A DNA stretch of 64,000 nucleotides from Porticoccaceae bacterium LTM1 (GTDB lineage: Bacteria > Pseudomonadota > Gammaproteobacteria > Pseudomonadales > Porticoccaceae): assembly GCA_030252795.1 (NCBI GenBank), contig CP127080.1:1934501-1998500 (forward strand), read 5' to 3'. Within the stretch, counting starts at the first letter, position 1. Each line of letters opens with the position of its first letter. The notes below the pieces were generated by a model. It had not been told where the DNA came from. It worked only from the letters and a program-made list of their open reading frames with translations, and did no database searches. A program made the translations under genes and the position numbers. This document shows positions 10,969 through 20,042 of this stretch, piece by piece.

Positions 10969-12949
10969 CTGTCACCCCGTCAATGACTTCATTTTTTGCT
11001 TTGGCGCGACGGTAACGCTTATCGAGCGCCGCCAACATTGCACCAAGCGCTACCAGAATGGCTCCAAGCCAGATCCAACGCACAAAGGGTTTTACCTGAA
11101 AACTCATCTGCCAACCCCGGCCTTCAGTCGGTGTCGCCATGGTCGCCATCAGATCACGCCAGAAACCGGCTTGCAGCCCAGCCTCAGTCATCCACTGATC
11201 CCGAGCCGAATAAAGCCGTTTTTCCGGCTTCAGCAAGGCAACAGTTTCACCGTCTTTTTCCACTCTGGTGAGAGCCCGGTAGCCGCTGTAGTTAGAACCT
11301 TCCACCGGCTCCAGTCGTACGAATTCAAAGTGGTAACCGGAAAGCTCAGCACTTTCTCCCGGCTCCAGGTTAACGTCGATTCGGGTTTCATAAATAGACG
11401 TCAGCGCCACGCCTAATAAAGCCACGGCCAAGCCACTGTGGGCCAGGGTCATGCCGTAGTAGCTGCCTTTTAAACGCCGCAGACCTTGCCAACGTGATTT
11501 ACTGTTAGCACTTTTGCGCCACAAGTCGTCGACAGTTACAGCCAACACCCAAACACCAACCGCTACCGAAAGCGCCGCCAGCCAGGAGTACTTATCGCCA
11601 TACAGCAGCGGGAACAGACCACCCACTACAACACTGAACGGCAGAGGCCAGCGAATTTGTGCCATCAAGCTGGCTAAATCGTGCCGCTTCCAACGCAATA
11701 CTGCACCAATTGGCAACAGCGTCATCAACAGAAGAAATACCGGGCTGAACACCAGGTTAAACCATGGCGCTCCAACAGATGCCCTACCCAATCCCATCCA
11801 CTCGTACACGAGCGGGAACAAGGTGCCGATAAAAACAATGGAGAGGGCAATCATCAACAGAATGTTGTTGAGCAGTAAAAACATTTCCCGGGAAAGCCAC
11901 TCAAATTTGGCAACCCCTTCAATCACATGGCTGCGCAGGGCAAACAGCAGCAGCGAGCCGCCGATCACCACACCCAGAATGGCGAGAATGAAAATACCGC
12001 GTTCGCTGTCAAGGGCAAAGGCGTGAACCGAAGTCAGCACTCCTGAACGCACCAGGAAGGTACCCAGCAAACTCAGCGAGAATGCCAGAATTGCCAATAA
12101 CAGTGTCCAGGTCCGGAAGATCCCGCGCTTTTCCGATACCGCCAGACTGTGCACAAGGCCAGCGCCAGCAAGCCAGGGCATAAAGGAGGCGTTCTCCACC
12201 GGATCCCAGAACCACCAACCACCCCAGCCGAGTTCGTAATAAGCCCACCAACTGCCAAGGGCAATACCGATGGTCAAAAACGCCCAGGCAGTGTTGGTCC
12301 AGGGTCTCACCCAACGAGTCCATGCAGTATCAAGGCGGCCACCAATGAGTGCCGCCATAGCAAAGGCAAACGCCACAGAGAATCCCACATAACCCATATA
12401 GAGAACCGGTGGGTGAATAATCATCCCCACATCCTGCAGCAATGGGTTTAGATCGTTGCCGTCGCCGGGGAAAACCGGAAGGATTCGCTCAAACGGGTTG
12501 GAGGCAATCAGTAAAAACAGCAGGAAACAGACATTGATGCCGCCCATCACCGACAGCACTCGCGCCATAAGGGTTTGCGATAAATTGCGACTGAACAGCG
12601 CCACTGCAAGCGTCCACCCTGCCTGCATCAATTCCCACAGTAAAAACGAACCTTCGTGAGAACCCCATACAGCGGTGAATTTGTAGATGTCCGGCAACTG
12701 GCTATTGGAGTTGGCAGCTACATAGGCAACCGAAAAGTCATCGTGCAGAAAAGCGTATGCGAGGCACAGAAAACCGAGGCTCACAAACACCATCTGGCCC
12801 AACGCCAGCGGACGCGCCATAGCCATCCAGCGCTGATTACCCAGCGCTGCACCCCAGATTGGCACAACCGTCAGAACGGCGGCCAGCAACAGGGCAAGGA
12901 TAAGTGCAAAGTGCCCTAGTTCGGGGACCAGCAGCAGACTATCACTCAT
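10955..12949 (-). CDS. ccmF: Haem lyase subunit CcmF
   Basis: Integral membrane haem-handling subunit of the cytochrome c synthetase complex with CcmH and CcmI. 664 residues with about 15 membrane helices. The tryptophan-rich WWD haem-binding segment is present as WGGWWFWDPVENASFMPWL (about 240-258), with conserved periplasmic histidine regions flanking it. Length matches the family. Its start overlaps the end of ccmE by 8 bases and its end overlaps ccmG by 14, so the operon is translationally coupled. Confidence 0.97.
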   Translation of the reverse strand: MSDSLLLVPELGHFALILALLLAAVLTVVPIWGAALGNQRWMAMARPLALGQMVFVSLGFLCLAYAFLHDDFSVAYVAANSNSQLPDIYKFTAVWGSHEGSFLLWELMQAGWTLAVALFSRNLSQTLMARVLSVMGGINVCFLLFLLIASNPFERILPVFPGDGNDLNPLLQDVGMIIHPPVLYMGYVGFSVAFAFAMAALIGGRLDTAWTRWVRPWTNTAWAFLTIGIALGSWWAYYELGWGGWWFWDPVENASFMPWLAGAGLVHSLAVSEKRGIFRTWTLLLAILAFSLSLLGTFLVRSGVLTSVHAFALDSERGIFILAILGVVIGGSLLLFALRSHVIEGVAKFEWLSREMFLLLNNILLMIALSIVFIGTLFPLVYEWMGLGRASVGAPWFNLVFSPVFLLLMTLLPIGAVLRWKRHDLASLMAQIRWPLPFSVVVGGLFPLLYGDKYSWLAALSVAVGVWVLAVTVDDLWRKSANSKSRWQGLRRLKGSYYGMTLAHSGLAVALLGVALTSIYETRIDVNLEPGESAELSGYHFEFVRLEPVEGSNYSGYRALTRVEKDGETVALLKPEKRLYSARDQWMTEAGLQAGFWRDLMATMATPTEGRGWQMSFQVKPFVRWIWLGAILVALGAMLAALDKRYRRAKAKNEVIDGVTGAAV

Positions 12950-13442
12950 AAACTTGTTCCAATTCCTTCAAGCTAGGCTGCTGCTTTTGAGGACGGTGTT
13001 TTTCGTGCGCCTCTTCCATGGCACCTTCCATCGCTTCAGCGACTTCCGGTGGCGTGTAGTTTTCGTCGTGTTTGGCCAGCACTTCGTCAGCCTGGAATAC
13101 ACCGTTGTTATCCATGCGCCCCGCCACTACAGCGGCCTCACCTTCGGCAAACAGGTCCGGCAGAATACCGGTGTAATTCGCCTCCAACTGGGCTTCGCCA
13201 TCGGTAATTTTAAAGCGTACAAACAGCGATTCGCTGTCGCGCTCAACACTGCCTCGCACCACCATTCCGCCAGCGCGGATTCGGGCATCACTCGGCGCCA
13301 GGCCGGCAAAGATTTCTTTCGGGGTAAAAAACAGGTTCAGGTTAGTACTCAGAGAGGACATGATCAGCGCCACACCAGCTGAGGCCACCGCAACGATAAA
13401 CAAAACCAAAATCAGGCGTTGCTTGCGTACTGGATTCATCAC
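12942..13442 (-). CDS. ccmE: Haem chaperone CcmE
   Basis: Periplasmic chaperone that binds haem covalently and carries it from CcmC to CcmF. 166 residues: N-terminal membrane anchor (about 9-28), OB-fold beta barrel with GGMVVRGSVERD and ANYTGILPDLF, and the haem-binding motif in LAKHDENY, where the His is the covalent attachment site and the Tyr is the axial ligand. C-terminal tail is flexible and charged, as usual. It directly abuts ccmD (adjacent bases 13442/13443). Confidence 0.96.
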   Translation of the reverse strand: MMNPVRKQRLILVLFIVAVASAGVALIMSSLSTNLNLFFTPKEIFAGLAPSDARIRAGGMVVRGSVERDSESLFVRFKITDGEAQLEANYTGILPDLFAEGEAAVVAGRMDNNGVFQADEVLAKHDENYTPPEVAEAMEGAMEEAHEKHRPQKQQPSLKELEQVYE

Positions 13443-13643
13443 TTACACCTCTTTACCGGTATGCATAACCGCTTCTTCGCGGCGCACCTGACGGTCTATC
13501 TGTTGCAACAGTGCTCGCTTGCGACGCAAAGGTGCTACCACCAGAAAAACCATTAACAGCAGTGAAATAACTACCGCCGACCACACATAGGGGCCGTGGC
13601 CGCCCATGTTCAAAAAGGCACTGAAACTGTCGAACTGAAACAA
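13443..13643 (-). CDS. ccmD: Haem exporter accessory protein CcmD
   Basis: Small membrane protein that helps release holo-CcmE from CcmABC. The family pattern GGHGPYVW followed by one membrane helix and RRKRALLQQI is present. I place the start at a TTG (13643-13641) two bases after the ccmC stop, with AGAGGGG just upstream; this gives 66 residues with the usual N-terminus LFQFDSFSAFLNMGGHG. The longer ATG frame beginning at 13697 would overlap ccmC by 52 bases and add residues not seen in the family. Confidence 0.88.
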   Translation of the reverse strand: MFQFDSFSAFLNMGGHGPYVWSAVVISLLLMVFLVVAPLRRKRALLQQIDRQVRREEAVMHTGKEV

Positions 13644-13645
13644 CC

Positions 13646-14422
13646 TTATTCCCCTCTCTTCAATCGTGCAGCTGATGGCAACAACTCGCGAACCCATTTG
13701 GTGCGTCGCTCGCGGAACAGGATTTCACTGCGAGTAGCCAATATCAGCGTCAGCGCATAAAAACCGTAGAATCCCAGAATACAGACAATCAGCGGGTGAA
13801 ACATATCCGGATGCATGGATGGCGCTTCGGTCAACTTGATGGTGGCGGGCTGGTGCAGGGTATTCCACCACTCAACCGACATATAGATGATCGGTATGTT
13901 AACCGTGCCCACCAGCGACAACACTGCACTGGCCTTGTTGGCCGAGTCCGGGTTGTCAAAAGCTTCCTGCAGGGCAATCACCCCCAGGTATAGGAAAAAC
14001 AACACCAGCATCGAGGTAATACGCGCATCCCAGACCCAATATGTACCCCAAGTCGGTTTACCCCAGATCGCACCGGTAATCAGGGCGATGGCGGTCAGCA
14101 CTGCGCCGATAGGGGCAGCTGATTTCATTACCATATCTGCCAGCTTCATCTTCCAGATCAGTCCAACCGCTCCAGAGATGGCCATGATGTAATAACCGGC
14201 CAGCGCCAGAAATGCTGCCGGCACATGAATATAGATAATGCGGAAGCTGTTGCCCTGCTTGGCGTCCATCGGTGCAAATGCCAGCCCCCAGGTCAGCCCC
14301 ACCAGCAGCAGCAGCGCAGTGATAACGGCAATCCAGGGCAGCCATTTGCCGCTGTTCTGATAAAACCATTTGGGCGAACCGAGTTTATGAAACCACGCCC
14401 AATTTCTAGCATTACTAGCCAT
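13646..14422 (-). CDS. ccmC: Haem exporter protein CcmC
   Basis: Six-helix membrane protein that attaches haem to CcmE in the periplasm. 258 residues; the WWD-type motif reads WGTYWVWDARITSMLVLFF (about 122-140), and flanking periplasmic histidines are present (HVPAAF, and VEWWNTLHQ). Length is typical. Overlaps the end of ccmB by 8 bases. Part of ccmABCDEFG. Confidence 0.96.
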   Translation of the reverse strand: MASNARNWAWFHKLGSPKWFYQNSGKWLPWIAVITALLLLVGLTWGLAFAPMDAKQGNSFRIIYIHVPAAFLALAGYYIMAISGAVGLIWKMKLADMVMKSAAPIGAVLTAIALITGAIWGKPTWGTYWVWDARITSMLVLFFLYLGVIALQEAFDNPDSANKASAVLSLVGTVNIPIIYMSVEWWNTLHQPATIKLTEAPSMHPDMFHPLIVCILGFYGFYALTLILATRSEILFRERRTKWVRELLPSAARLKRGE

Positions 14423-15113
14423 GCATACTCACCTTAAGCGCACCCGATGTGGCAAACGGAGAAATCAAAAGAGACAGAGCCAACAGCGCGCCAACAACAC
14501 TCAGTGTGCCACCAACTGCAAAGCCATCAACCGCGCGCTGAACACTGCCAGCGCCAAAAATCAGAATCGGTAGATAAAGAGGCGTTACTACCAGCGATAA
14601 CAACAAGCCACCTCGACGCAGGGAAACCGTCAGCGCCGCACCTATGGCACCGATCAGACTCAATGCCGCAGTTCCCATTAACAGACTGACAATCATCGGC
14701 AAATAACCAGCCTCAGGCAACGACATCATCACCCCCAGCAGCGGGGAAAGAATGGTAAGTGGCAGACCGGTCACCAACCAGTGCGCCAGAACTTTCGCCA
14801 GCACCAATAACCACACCGGCTGAGGGCTAATCAACAATTGCTCCAGCGAACCATCCTGATAATCGCTTTGAAACAGGCCATCAATCGAGAGCAGCGTCGC
14901 GAGCAGCGCCATCACCCAGATTATGCCAGGAGCGATCTTGGCTAACTGCTCTGGTGACGGGCTGATTGCCAGCGGAATCATGGTCAGAACGATTAGAAAA
15001 AACACCAGTGGATTAGCCAGCTCTCCACGGCGCCGAAACGCCATCAGCAGGTCTCTTTTGAGCACCGCCGTGAAGCCACTGTGCAGCGGGCGAACCGGTA
15101 GATCGAAATTCAT
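14415..15113 (-). CDS. ccmB: Haem exporter protein CcmB
   Basis: Membrane permease subunit of the CcmAB ABC complex, which uses ATP to free holo-CcmE. 232 residues with six membrane helices; family segments FRRRGELANPLVFFLIV, GLFQSDYQDGSLEQLLISP and RRGGLLLSLVVTPLYLPILI are clear. Its ATG shares one base with the ccmA stop (15113), so it is tightly coupled to ccmA. Confidence 0.96.
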   Translation of the reverse strand: MNFDLPVRPLHSGFTAVLKRDLLMAFRRRGELANPLVFFLIVLTMIPLAISPSPEQLAKIAPGIIWVMALLATLLSIDGLFQSDYQDGSLEQLLISPQPVWLLVLAKVLAHWLVTGLPLTILSPLLGVMMSLPEAGYLPMIVSLLMGTAALSLIGAIGAALTVSLRRGGLLLSLVVTPLYLPILIFGAGSVQRAVDGFAVGGTLSVVGALLALSLLISPFATSGALKVSMHG

Positions 15114-15736
15114 CAGGCAGCCAGCTCCAGAGTTCGAACCGAGTCGATATTGAGTGGCTGGTGAGTGGTTAACACCACTGCCCCGCCCCGCTCAGCGTGC
15201 TGGCGAATCAACTGCTCCAATTCGACCACCCCCTGCTTATCAATGGCGGTAAAGGGCTCATCCAGAATCCACAGCGCGGCACCACTCAAGTGCAACCTCG
15301 CGAGTGCCACTCGACGCTGCTGACCGGCAGAAAGGCTGTAACAAGGCACATCCTCGTAACCAGCCAAACCCACCTGCTTGAGAGCTTGGGAGATTGTGCA
15401 GTCTGTACGGGTAAGACCGGTTTGAGTCATCCAACCCAGATTCTCTTCCGGCGTCAGTACCGCCTTGATGCCTGACTGGTGCCCCAAATACAACAGGTTA
15501 CTGGCGTATTCAGTGGCGCACTGTCGAACCGGCTTGCCGCACCAGCGCAGCTCGCCACGGTTTGGCACCAATGATCGGGTAAGAATTCTCAGCAGCGTAG
15601 TCTTACCGGCACCATTTGGCCCCGCCACCTGGACAATATCGCCTGATCGCACACTCAGGCTGAGGTTTTCAAACAGCACGCGATCATCCCGCTCAAAGGC
15701 GAGTTGTTCGGCAGACAGCAAAGTTTGATTGCTCAA
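15113..15736 (-). CDS. ccmA: Haem exporter ATP-binding protein CcmA
   Basis: ATPase of the CcmAB complex. 207 residues with Walker A GPNGAGKTTLLRILT (about 40-54), Q-loop region LLYLGHQ, ABC signature LSAGQQRRVALARL (about 134-147), Walker B LWILDEPFTAID and the switch histidine in VVLTTHQ. First gene of the operon; the likely promoter lies in 15737-15890, where a 9-base sequence CTGTTACAG occurs twice in tandem (15792-15800, 15802-15810). Confidence 0.97.
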   Translation of the reverse strand: MSNQTLLSAEQLAFERDDRVLFENLSLSVRSGDIVQVAGPNGAGKTTLLRILTRSLVPNRGELRWCGKPVRQCATEYASNLLYLGHQSGIKAVLTPEENLGWMTQTGLTRTDCTISQALKQVGLAGYEDVPCYSLSAGQQRRVALARLHLSGAALWILDEPFTAIDKQGVVELEQLIRQHAERGGAVVLTTHQPLNIDSVRTLELAA

Positions 15737-15897
15737 CGGTGTGCACCATTTCAGGAATAAAAACAGCGCACATTATACAGAAGCAGCACGCCTGTTACAG
15801 ACTGTTACAGTGCGTCAAATCAACTGGTGAATGGTTTGTGAGAAACGGATACAGGCCCCACGATCCAGCTGTCACTGGAGTGAAAGTAGATGGATAC

Positions 15898-15926
15898 AAA
15901 AAAACCGCCTCTTAAGACGGTTTTTC
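15898..15926 (-). terminator. Terminator after the small acidic protein gene
   Basis: AAAAACCG ... CGGTTTTT stem around 15898-15926, just downstream (minus direction) of the stop at 15935. It probably also insulates the ccm promoter region. Confidence 0.65.
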
Positions 15927-15934
15927 AGGATCAA

Positions 15935-16120
15935 CTAGTCGTCGAAGTCGTAATCGTAGTCGCCCAATTCGCGCTGCAAGCGGCGCTGCTCGAGTCGCTC
16001 TTCCAAGCGACGCCGGGCGTCAATTTCCATACCGGCAGTGATATTGGTGACTACATCATCATCACTGACTTCTTCACTTTCAACTTCTTCGAAGTCGTCA
16101 TCCAATTGTTCGCGGCCCAT
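15935..16120 (-). CDS. Small acidic protein, PA3496 family
   Basis: 61 residues: an acidic N-terminal half (DDDFEEVESEEVSDDD), then a charged helix rich in Arg and Glu (ARRRLEERLEQRRLQRELGD) and an acidic C-terminal tail. This matches the pattern of the PA3496-type family annotated as putative envelope integrity protein in pseudomonads. No signal peptide or membrane helix, so the protein is probably cytoplasmic despite the family name. Monocistronic, with its own terminator. Function is unknown to me beyond the family label. Confidence 0.75.
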   Translation of the reverse strand: MGREQLDDDFEEVESEEVSDDDVVTNITAGMEIDARRRLEERLEQRRLQRELGDYDYDFDD

Positions 16121-16425
16121 ATTCAGACACCTATATAGACAACAAAGTCAGATAACCCGCCTGCCCACACACCTTTTGAGGCTTAGATGCAGACCCCAAA
16201 CTGACGACGAAAATCGCCTCCAATTTGTCGCAAAATTATTATGAAAACGGCATTTCGGCAAGAAAAATAAACCTTTATTTTTCAATGACTTGAAAAATAA
16301 TTCACACCATGAGACGGTCAACGCTTCCTACAAAGAGAAAATCGGCCTTTGTGGCGATAAAAAATGTGCACTTCGTCACTATTGGCGGTTACCCTTAACA
16401 ACAGCCATTTCTTTCGGATATAAGC
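16121..16425. other. Intergenic region between the PA3496-type gene and the sirtuin gene
   Basis: 305 bases between divergently transcribed genes, so both promoters should lie here. A perfect 10-base inverted repeat, TTATTTTTCA (16275-16284) with TGAAAAATAA (16291-16300), lies in the AT-rich middle and could be an operator or weak terminator. No RNA gene or small ORF with a good start is visible. Confidence 0.5.
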
Positions 16426-17142
16426 ATGCTGAAACGCTATCAATCCATAGTCGTTCTGACAGGCGCTGGCATCTCAGCCGAGTCGGGCATTCGCACATTC
16501 AGAGCCGCCGATGGATTGTGGGAAAACCACCGAATTGAGGATGTCGCCACCCCGGAGGGATTTGATTGCAATCCCGCGCTGGTTCACGACTTCTACAATC
16601 AACGTCGCCAACAACTGCTGAGCGAATCGGTACAGCCCAACGCCGCCCATAACGCCCTGGCTGAATTCGAGCAGCTTTGGGGTGGAGAGTTCTTGCTGGT
16701 TACCCAGAATATCGACGATCTGCATGAACGCGCCGGCAGCCGCAACCTGATTCATATGCACGGTGAACTGCTTAAACTGCGTTGCCAGCACAGTGGAGAA
16801 ATCCACTCCTGGGATTCCAACGCATCAATCGAGGACCACTGCCCTTGCTGCCGCTTACCCGGAAACCTACGACCCCACGTGGTCTGGTTTGGCGAAATGC
16901 CGCTAGAAATGGAAGGAATCTACGCTGCACTGGCAAATTGCGATCTGTTTGTAGCCATTGGCACCTCGGGCAATGTCTACCCGGCGGCAGGATTTGTCCA
17001 AATGGCCCGTGAAGCCCGCGCCCACACCGTGGAAATCAATCTGGAAGCTTCCAACACAGCCTCATGGTTTGCAGAGAAGATTCAGGGTACTGCCACCGAG
17101 CAAGTACCACTATTTTTCCAGAAGATCCTGACTACCAGTTGA
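16426..17142 (+). CDS. cobB: Sir2-family NAD-dependent protein deacylase CobB
   Basis: Removes acyl groups from protein lysines using NAD+. 238 residues: NAD motif [17 protein letters not shown] (about 9-25), [12 protein letters not shown], catalytic His in [11 protein letters not shown], and [37 protein letters not shown] contains the Y-x-x-R pair typical of class III sirtuins that favour succinyl/malonyl groups. The zinc-loop cysteines are LRC and HCPCC, a compact arrangement as in E. coli CobB. Monocistronic; the next gene starts about 70 bases later. Confidence 0.94.
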   Translation: MLKRYQSIVVLTGAGISAESGIRTFRAADGLWENHRIEDVATPEGFDCNPALVHDFYNQRRQQLLSESVQPNAAHNALAEFEQLWGGEFLLVTQNIDDLHERAGSRNLIHMHGELLKLRCQHSGEIHSWDSNASIEDHCPCCRLPGNLRPHVVWFGEMPLEMEGIYAALANCDLFVAIGTSGNVYPAAGFVQMAREARAHTVEINLEASNTASWFAEKIQGTATEQVPLFFQKILTTS

Positions 17143-17214
17143 CCCAAGTCATCCCCTAACTCCCGGCACCGTCCTACCATGCAAGCATCCGGTATATTTT
17201 ATAAACAGGATGCC

Positions 17215-18444
17215 ATGAGCCATACAACGATTGAAAACGCGGCAATTATTCCAGCGGCCTTTGAACACCTTTACCATCCAGGGCCAAAATGGGTTGATCA
17301 GCGCTTCACCAAAGATATCCATCTGCCCAGCATATCTCCGCTCGGGTTATCCATCACTGTGGATGATCACTGGAGCAGTGATCTATTTGACGGACTTCTA
17401 AGGGAACTGTCCCTGTACAGCACCCTGATTGGAAAGTACCGCTCCGTAGAGCAAATTCGCTTCCGTGGTGCCGGCATAAATCAGCTCAGCGCTGCCGAAT
17501 TAACTGAATTGGTTCACCGTATTGGCAGCCTGTTTCCCATGCGTGACAGCGAGAATGGTGAATTCGGTATTGATCTGTGCCACGCAAGTGTTAATCCAAA
17601 CACCCTGGCGCTACTGAAAGGGTTACGCTTCAAACAACTGCGTTTACATTTTGGTGATTGCGCTGAATTATCTCAAAATGACTGGATGAATAAGGTTGCC
17701 GACAATATCGACCTGTTCAGCAATTTTGGCTTCAAGGAACTGCAATGCCAGATCCACCTCAAGCATTTCCGCGATCCAGCCAGACTGAAGCAATTACTAC
17801 TTAGCCTGCTACTGTACAGTCCACAGCAAATTGAGTTGTCGGGAATTGAGGATCATTCCCGATCAGAACCCAACCGTGAAGACCGCAACTACTATCTTGG
17901 TATCATTAAATTACTGACCGAGCGTGGCTATACACTCTTGGGCAATCATGTTTTTATCAGCCGGGACAACCACCTGTTTAAAAATTTGACCGAGCAAAAC
18001 CTGCAATTCACCCCATGGGGGTTCAGCTCGCCAAACATCAAAAACTGGTTTGGCACCGGTATTGGCGCCCACGGTCAGCTGGGTAACTACCTCTACCGAA
18101 ACACCAGATCTCCCGAGCAGTATTTGCAGCTACTGAGTGAAGAAAAGCTACCCTACCAGCAGCTCGCTACCAATGAGATCCCCAATGAACTGCAAGCCTT
18201 GCTTCAGTCACTGTTTTGCTACGGAAAAATCGAAAATCACACGGTTAAAAGCCTGCCGACATCTTTGCAATCCGGGGTTACTCAAGAGATTTCAAGGGCT
18301 GCCGAGCAACTGTGGCTGGAGCATGACAGCCAACAGTGGCACCTGACTCTGTCCGGAATGGTATTTCTGCGCCAATTCTACCGACACCTGCTGGAGGCAA
18401 TGCCCGCGAATAGCGGTGTGTCTCAACAACAGAAATGCTTATAA
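17215..18444 (+). CDS. HemN-like protein lacking the radical-SAM cluster motif
   Basis: The 409-residue protein aligns by eye with oxygen-independent coproporphyrinogen III oxidase HemN along its length, especially the second half: LLTERGYTLLGNHVFISRDNHL matches HemN's GYQFIGMDHFARPDDEL, and FGTGIGAHGQLGNYLYRN matches LGMGVSAISMIGDCYAQN. The CxxxCxxC iron-sulfur motif is absent (the region reads SITVDDHWSSDLFDG), and the SAM-binding GGGTP is RGAGI. It cannot be a normal radical-SAM enzyme. The frame is intact, with no stop or frameshift. It precedes anr/fnr, the usual place of hemN in pseudomonads. Start: ATG 17215 with CAGGA upstream; an ATG at 17179 lacks a ribosome site. Confidence 0.75.
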   Translation: MSHTTIENAAIIPAAFEHLYHPGPKWVDQRFTKDIHLPSISPLGLSITVDDHWSSDLFDGLLRELSLYSTLIGKYRSVEQIRFRGAGINQLSAAELTELVHRIGSLFPMRDSENGEFGIDLCHASVNPNTLALLKGLRFKQLRLHFGDCAELSQNDWMNKVADNIDLFSNFGFKELQCQIHLKHFRDPARLKQLLLSLLLYSPQQIELSGIEDHSRSEPNREDRNYYLGIIKLLTERGYTLLGNHVFISRDNHLFKNLTEQNLQFTPWGFSSPNIKNWFGTGIGAHGQLGNYLYRNTRSPEQYLQLLSEEKLPYQQLATNEIPNELQALLQSLFCYGKIENHTVKSLPTSLQSGVTQEISRAAEQLWLEHDSQQWHLTLSGMVFLRQFYRHLLEAMPANSGVSQQQKCL

Positions 18445-18488
18445 TGCTGACTACTGCGATAGCCCGCATTCCAGAGGCAGAGAATTCC

Positions 18489-19217
18489 ATGACAGCCAAC
18501 CCACAAGAAAAGAAGTGTCCCCACACACAGGTTAGTTGCGGCGACTGCCGCATGAATGCACTGTGCCTTCCGCTGGCACTGCAGAACGACGAAATTGACC
18601 AACTCGATAAAATCGTTCAACGGGGCCGTCCGTTCCATAAAGACGACAACGTTTACCATGCCGGAACAGAGTTTAAATCCGTGTATGCGGTACGTAGTGG
18701 CTGTATTAAATCGTTTTACGTAAACGATGACGGTCAGGAACAGGTCACCGGATTTTTCCTGCCGGGTGAAATTTTCGGGATGGACGGCATTGGCCACAAC
18801 AAATACGTCAATTCCGCCGTTGCCCTGGAAACCTCAGCCGTTTGCGAAATTCCCTTCTCTCGACTGGAAGAACTGAGCTCAAATATTCCTTCGCTTCAAC
18901 GCCACTTTTTCCAACTGATGAGCCGTGAAATTACCAACGATCAACAGTTGATTACCCTGCTCAGCAAAAACAGCGCTGAAGAACGTGTTGCCACTCTGAT
19001 TTTGAGCATTTCCAGCCGCAACGCTCGCCGCAAACTTTCCGGCACCCAATTGCGCTTGCCAATGTCCCGTGCCGATATCGGCAACTATCTCGGCCTAACC
19101 GTTGAGACTGTTAGCCGTGTTTTCAGTCGCTTCCAAAAACAGGGCATTCTGGACGTCGATAAAAAAGAGATTACCATTCTTGATCTCGACGGTTTGCGCG
19201 CACTGGCCAACACTTAA
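18489..19217 (+). CDS. anr: Anaerobic regulator Anr/Fnr (Crp family)
   Basis: Oxygen-sensing transcription regulator that binds DNA when it holds an oxygen-labile [4Fe-4S] cluster. 242 residues from the chosen ATG. N-terminal cysteines CGDCRMNALC plus a later Cys in SAVCEIPF supply the four ligands. Cyclic-nucleotide-type beta roll follows (YAVRSGCIKSFYV, GFFLPGEIFGMDGI), then a C-terminal helix-turn-helix with the Fnr recognition helix LTVETVSRVFSRFQ. Start 18489 is preceded by AGAGG and matches known Anr N-termini; the frame extends to 18435 but would overlap the preceding gene. A likely target, ompW, is the next gene and has an Fnr-type box. Confidence 0.95.
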   Translation: MTANPQEKKCPHTQVSCGDCRMNALCLPLALQNDEIDQLDKIVQRGRPFHKDDNVYHAGTEFKSVYAVRSGCIKSFYVNDDGQEQVTGFFLPGEIFGMDGIGHNKYVNSAVALETSAVCEIPFSRLEELSSNIPSLQRHFFQLMSREITNDQQLITLLSKNSAEERVATLILSISSRNARRKLSGTQLRLPMSRADIGNYLGLTVETVSRVFSRFQKQGILDVDKKEITILDLDGLRALANT

Positions 19218-19241
19218 AATTTTATTTTTCCCAAACAAAAA

Positions 19242-19262
19242 AGGCCGGGCAATGCCCGGCCT
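19242..19262. terminator. Bidirectional terminator between anr and ompW
   Basis: Stem AGGCCGGGC / GCCCGGCCT with loop AAT, flanked by A-rich and short T-rich sequence. It lies between convergent genes and likely ends both transcripts. Confidence 0.85.
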
Positions 19263-19277
19263 AAATACAAGTCCCAA

Positions 19278-19976
19278 TCAGAACTTGTAGCTCAGAGAGA
19301 TCATCGATACCAGCGGATCGATGGATACATCAGTTTTTATTGTATTACCCCCATCGAATTTGAAAGTTGCTTCAGTATCAATGTCGGCATACCAAATTGA
19401 TGCGTTCAATTGCCACTTGTCGTTGATGGCATAATCAATACCAGCTTCAAAAGCGAGACCAATAGAGTCATCCAACTTCAACGAGCCATTACCCAGCACC
19501 CCTTCCAGATCACTTGCGACATCTTCCGAGAAGAACTTGGTGTAGTTCAATCCAATCCCAAAGTAAGGCTGAATATTGGAAGCTCCATCCATTGGGTAAT
19601 ATTGCAGTGAGAAAGTCGGCGGCAGATGCTTGGTAGAACCGGCATTAACTGTTCCCAGACCCAGTGCCCCTGTATTGGCAACAATATCGTGCTCAAACGG
19701 AGTAGCTGCCAGCACTTCAACACCCCAGTCGGAACTGAGCATGTAGGTGAAAGTTATACCCAACTGTTCGTTGCTTTTAACACCAGCCTCGGAACCACTG
19801 ATTGCAGTACCATCCAGTGCCAGCTCGGAGCTACTGTCGTTGGGCTGTACGGATGCCACACCAACGCGAAGTATTTTATCTCCTGCGTCGTATGCGGAAG
19901 CGGCAGACGCTCCCAAAATCAGGGCACCGCCCAGCAGAGTGTTAATAACAATTGAGAGTGGTTTGCGCTTGCTCAT
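19278..19976 (-). CDS. ompW: Outer membrane protein OmpW
   Basis: Small 8-stranded outer membrane beta-barrel. 232 residues from ATG 19976, which has GGAG upstream; the frame could start at 20006 but the signal peptide (KRKPLSIVINTLLGGALILG, cleavage near ASAYD) begins at the chosen Met. Family segments: DKILRVGVASVQPNDSS, TYMLSSDWGVEVLAATPF, HLPPTFSLQYYPM, PYFGIGLNYTKFF and the terminal aromatic SLSYKF. In E. coli, ompW is controlled by oxygen through FNR; here an Fnr-type box lies upstream and anr is the neighbouring gene. Confidence 0.94.
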   Translation of the reverse strand: MSKRKPLSIVINTLLGGALILGASAASAYDAGDKILRVGVASVQPNDSSSELALDGTAISGSEAGVKSNEQLGITFTYMLSSDWGVEVLAATPFEHDIVANTGALGLGTVNAGSTKHLPPTFSLQYYPMDGASNIQPYFGIGLNYTKFFSEDVASDLEGVLGNGSLKLDDSIGLAFEAGIDYAINDKWQLNASIWYADIDTEATFKFDGGNTIKTDVSIDPLVSMISLSYKF

Positions 19977-20042
19977 CTGACTATCTCCAGATACTTGTTG
20001 AATCATCTGGGGCCATTAAAACGCGTTTGGATTTTTGGGTAA

